Assembly (NCBI GenBank): GCA_013911345.1
Contig: JACETJ010000074.1
Location: forward strand, 1 to 6,614
From: Congregibacter sp.
GTDB taxonomy: Bacteria > Pseudomonadota > Gammaproteobacteria > Pseudomonadales > Halieaceae
Length of the DNA: 6,614 nt
Reading direction: 5' to 3'
The position numbers were made by a program, and so were the translations under genes. A model generated the notes under the pieces. The model ran no database searches. It was not told where the DNA came from and saw only the letters and a program-made list of their open reading frames with translations. This document shows, piece by piece, positions 5,885-6,614 of this stretch. The number at the start of each line of letters is the position of its first letter. Positions within the stretch are counted from its first letter, which is position 1.

Positions 5885-6614
5885 ATGCAAAGTGCCCTTT
5901 CTGTGTACATGGGCAGTGAGGCCGCCAAAACCATCGGAGAGCGGGGTTGGCAGTCAGCCCCTTTCAGCACCCTGATTGGCGCCTCGGGCGGTCCGAAGTG
6001 GCTCATCCTCTCAGAGCTCGACAAGGTGCTGGGCACAGAGCTATTACGAGAGCAAAGCGAGCCGCTGACGCTACTCGGATCCTCCATTGGTACTTGGCGT
6101 CATGCCTGCCTGAGCCTCCCCGAACCCACCACAGCGATTTCGCGACTGCAACAGGCCTACCTTTATCAGCAATACAGCTGCGCACGACCTTCACCCAGTG
6201 AAGTAAGTCAGGTCGCAGAACAGATGCTTGAGGAAGCCTTGGGACCAGAGGGTGCACGCCACATTGCGGAACACCCGATGCTTCACAATGCGATCGTCAC
6301 CGCACGGGCCAAAGGTGTTGCGCGGGGTGAAAACGGGTGGCGCTTGGGTATGGGAATGGCTTGTGCGACTCTCGGCAACGCCATGAGTCGCAAGACGCTG
6401 GGGCTACTGTTCGATCGCGTTATGTTTTGTCATCGCCAGCTCAGCGCACTGCCCTTTACCGACGGCTTTCACACTCAACTCAACGCCATCAACGAGCTGA
6501 ATCTGATCCCGGCGCTCAAAGCGAGTGGCGCCATTCCCTTTCTGATGGAATGCGAATCTTGCATACCCGGCGCCTCTGGCGGTCCTTTTTGGGACGGCGG
6601 CATTATTGATTACC
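5885..6614 (+). CDS. Patatin-like phospholipase (3' end outside window)
   Basis: An open frame of 243 codons runs into the right edge without a stop, so the C-terminus is missing. Three patatin landmarks are in the right order: a glycine-rich oxyanion-hole segment GASGGPKWL (32-40), a nucleophile elbow GSSIG (65-69) with predicted catalytic Ser67, and a DGG motif with catalytic Asp237 (FWDGGIIDY). The complete Ser-Asp dyad of a lipid acyl hydrolase is therefore present before the truncation. No signal peptide or membrane segment is visible, so the protein is probably cytoplasmic or loosely membrane-associated. The natural substrate is unknown. It is transcribed divergently from the glucosylglycerate operon with 266 bases between them, and nothing in its sequence ties it to that pathway. 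The start is supported by AGAGGT 8 bases upstream. Confidence 0.87.
   Translation, partial: MQSALSVYMGSEAAKTIGERGWQSAPFSTLIGASGGPKWLILSELDKVLGTELLREQSEPLTLLGSSIGTWRHACLSLPEPTTAISRLQQAYLYQQYSCARPSPSEVSQVAEQMLEEALGPEGARHIAEHPMLHNAIVTARAKGVARGENGWRLGMGMACATLGNAMSRKTLGLLFDRVMFCHRQLSALPFTDGFHTQLNAINELNLIPALKASGAIPFLMECESCIPGASGGPFWDGGIIDY

Noticed and set aside
5782..6257. Minus-strand open frames of 101 and 84 codons near the start of the patatin-like gene.
   Set aside because: They overlap the patatin coding region, whose oxyanion and nucleophile motifs are clear, and their translations have low-complexity shadow composition.

Overview
The window looks like chromosomal DNA of a moderately GC-rich gammaproteobacterium, probably marine or salt-tolerant. 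This rests on gene content (a compatible-solute pathway) and general sequence style, not on a marker gene, so the lineage is tentative. No RNA gene, mobile element or CRISPR array is visible.

Layout. Positions 1-821 (minus strand) hold the N-terminal 273 codons of a secreted protein that resembles zinc-dependent phospholipase C / S1-P1 nuclease proteins; it runs off the left edge. Positions 868-5618 (minus strand) hold a tightly packed four-gene operon. In transcription order it is: a P-loop D-glycerate 3-kinase, a HAD phosphatase of the mannosyl/glucosyl-3-phosphoglycerate phosphatase family, a GT81-like glucosyl-3-phosphoglycerate synthase, and a GH13 subfamily 18 phosphorylase. The three junctions overlap by 4, 44 and 4 bases, so translation is probably coupled throughout. 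Positions 5619-5884 are a divergent intergenic region with a perfect 7+7 base inverted repeat near the operon start. From 5885 to the right edge (plus strand) is the first 243 codons of a patatin-like phospholipase.

How the genes fit together. The operon can be read as a closed glucosylglycerate cycle. The synthase joins glucose from a sugar nucleotide to 3-phosphoglycerate, and the phosphatase removes the phosphate to give the compatible solute glucosylglycerate. The GH13_18 enzyme, if it is a glucosylglycerate phosphorylase, splits the solute with phosphate into glucose 1-phosphate and glycerate. The kinase returns glycerate to 3-phosphoglycerate, the synthase's acceptor. Making and recycling one osmolyte from a single transcript is the main point of interest. 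Family membership is read directly from motifs; the exact sugar and acceptor specificities are inferred from context.
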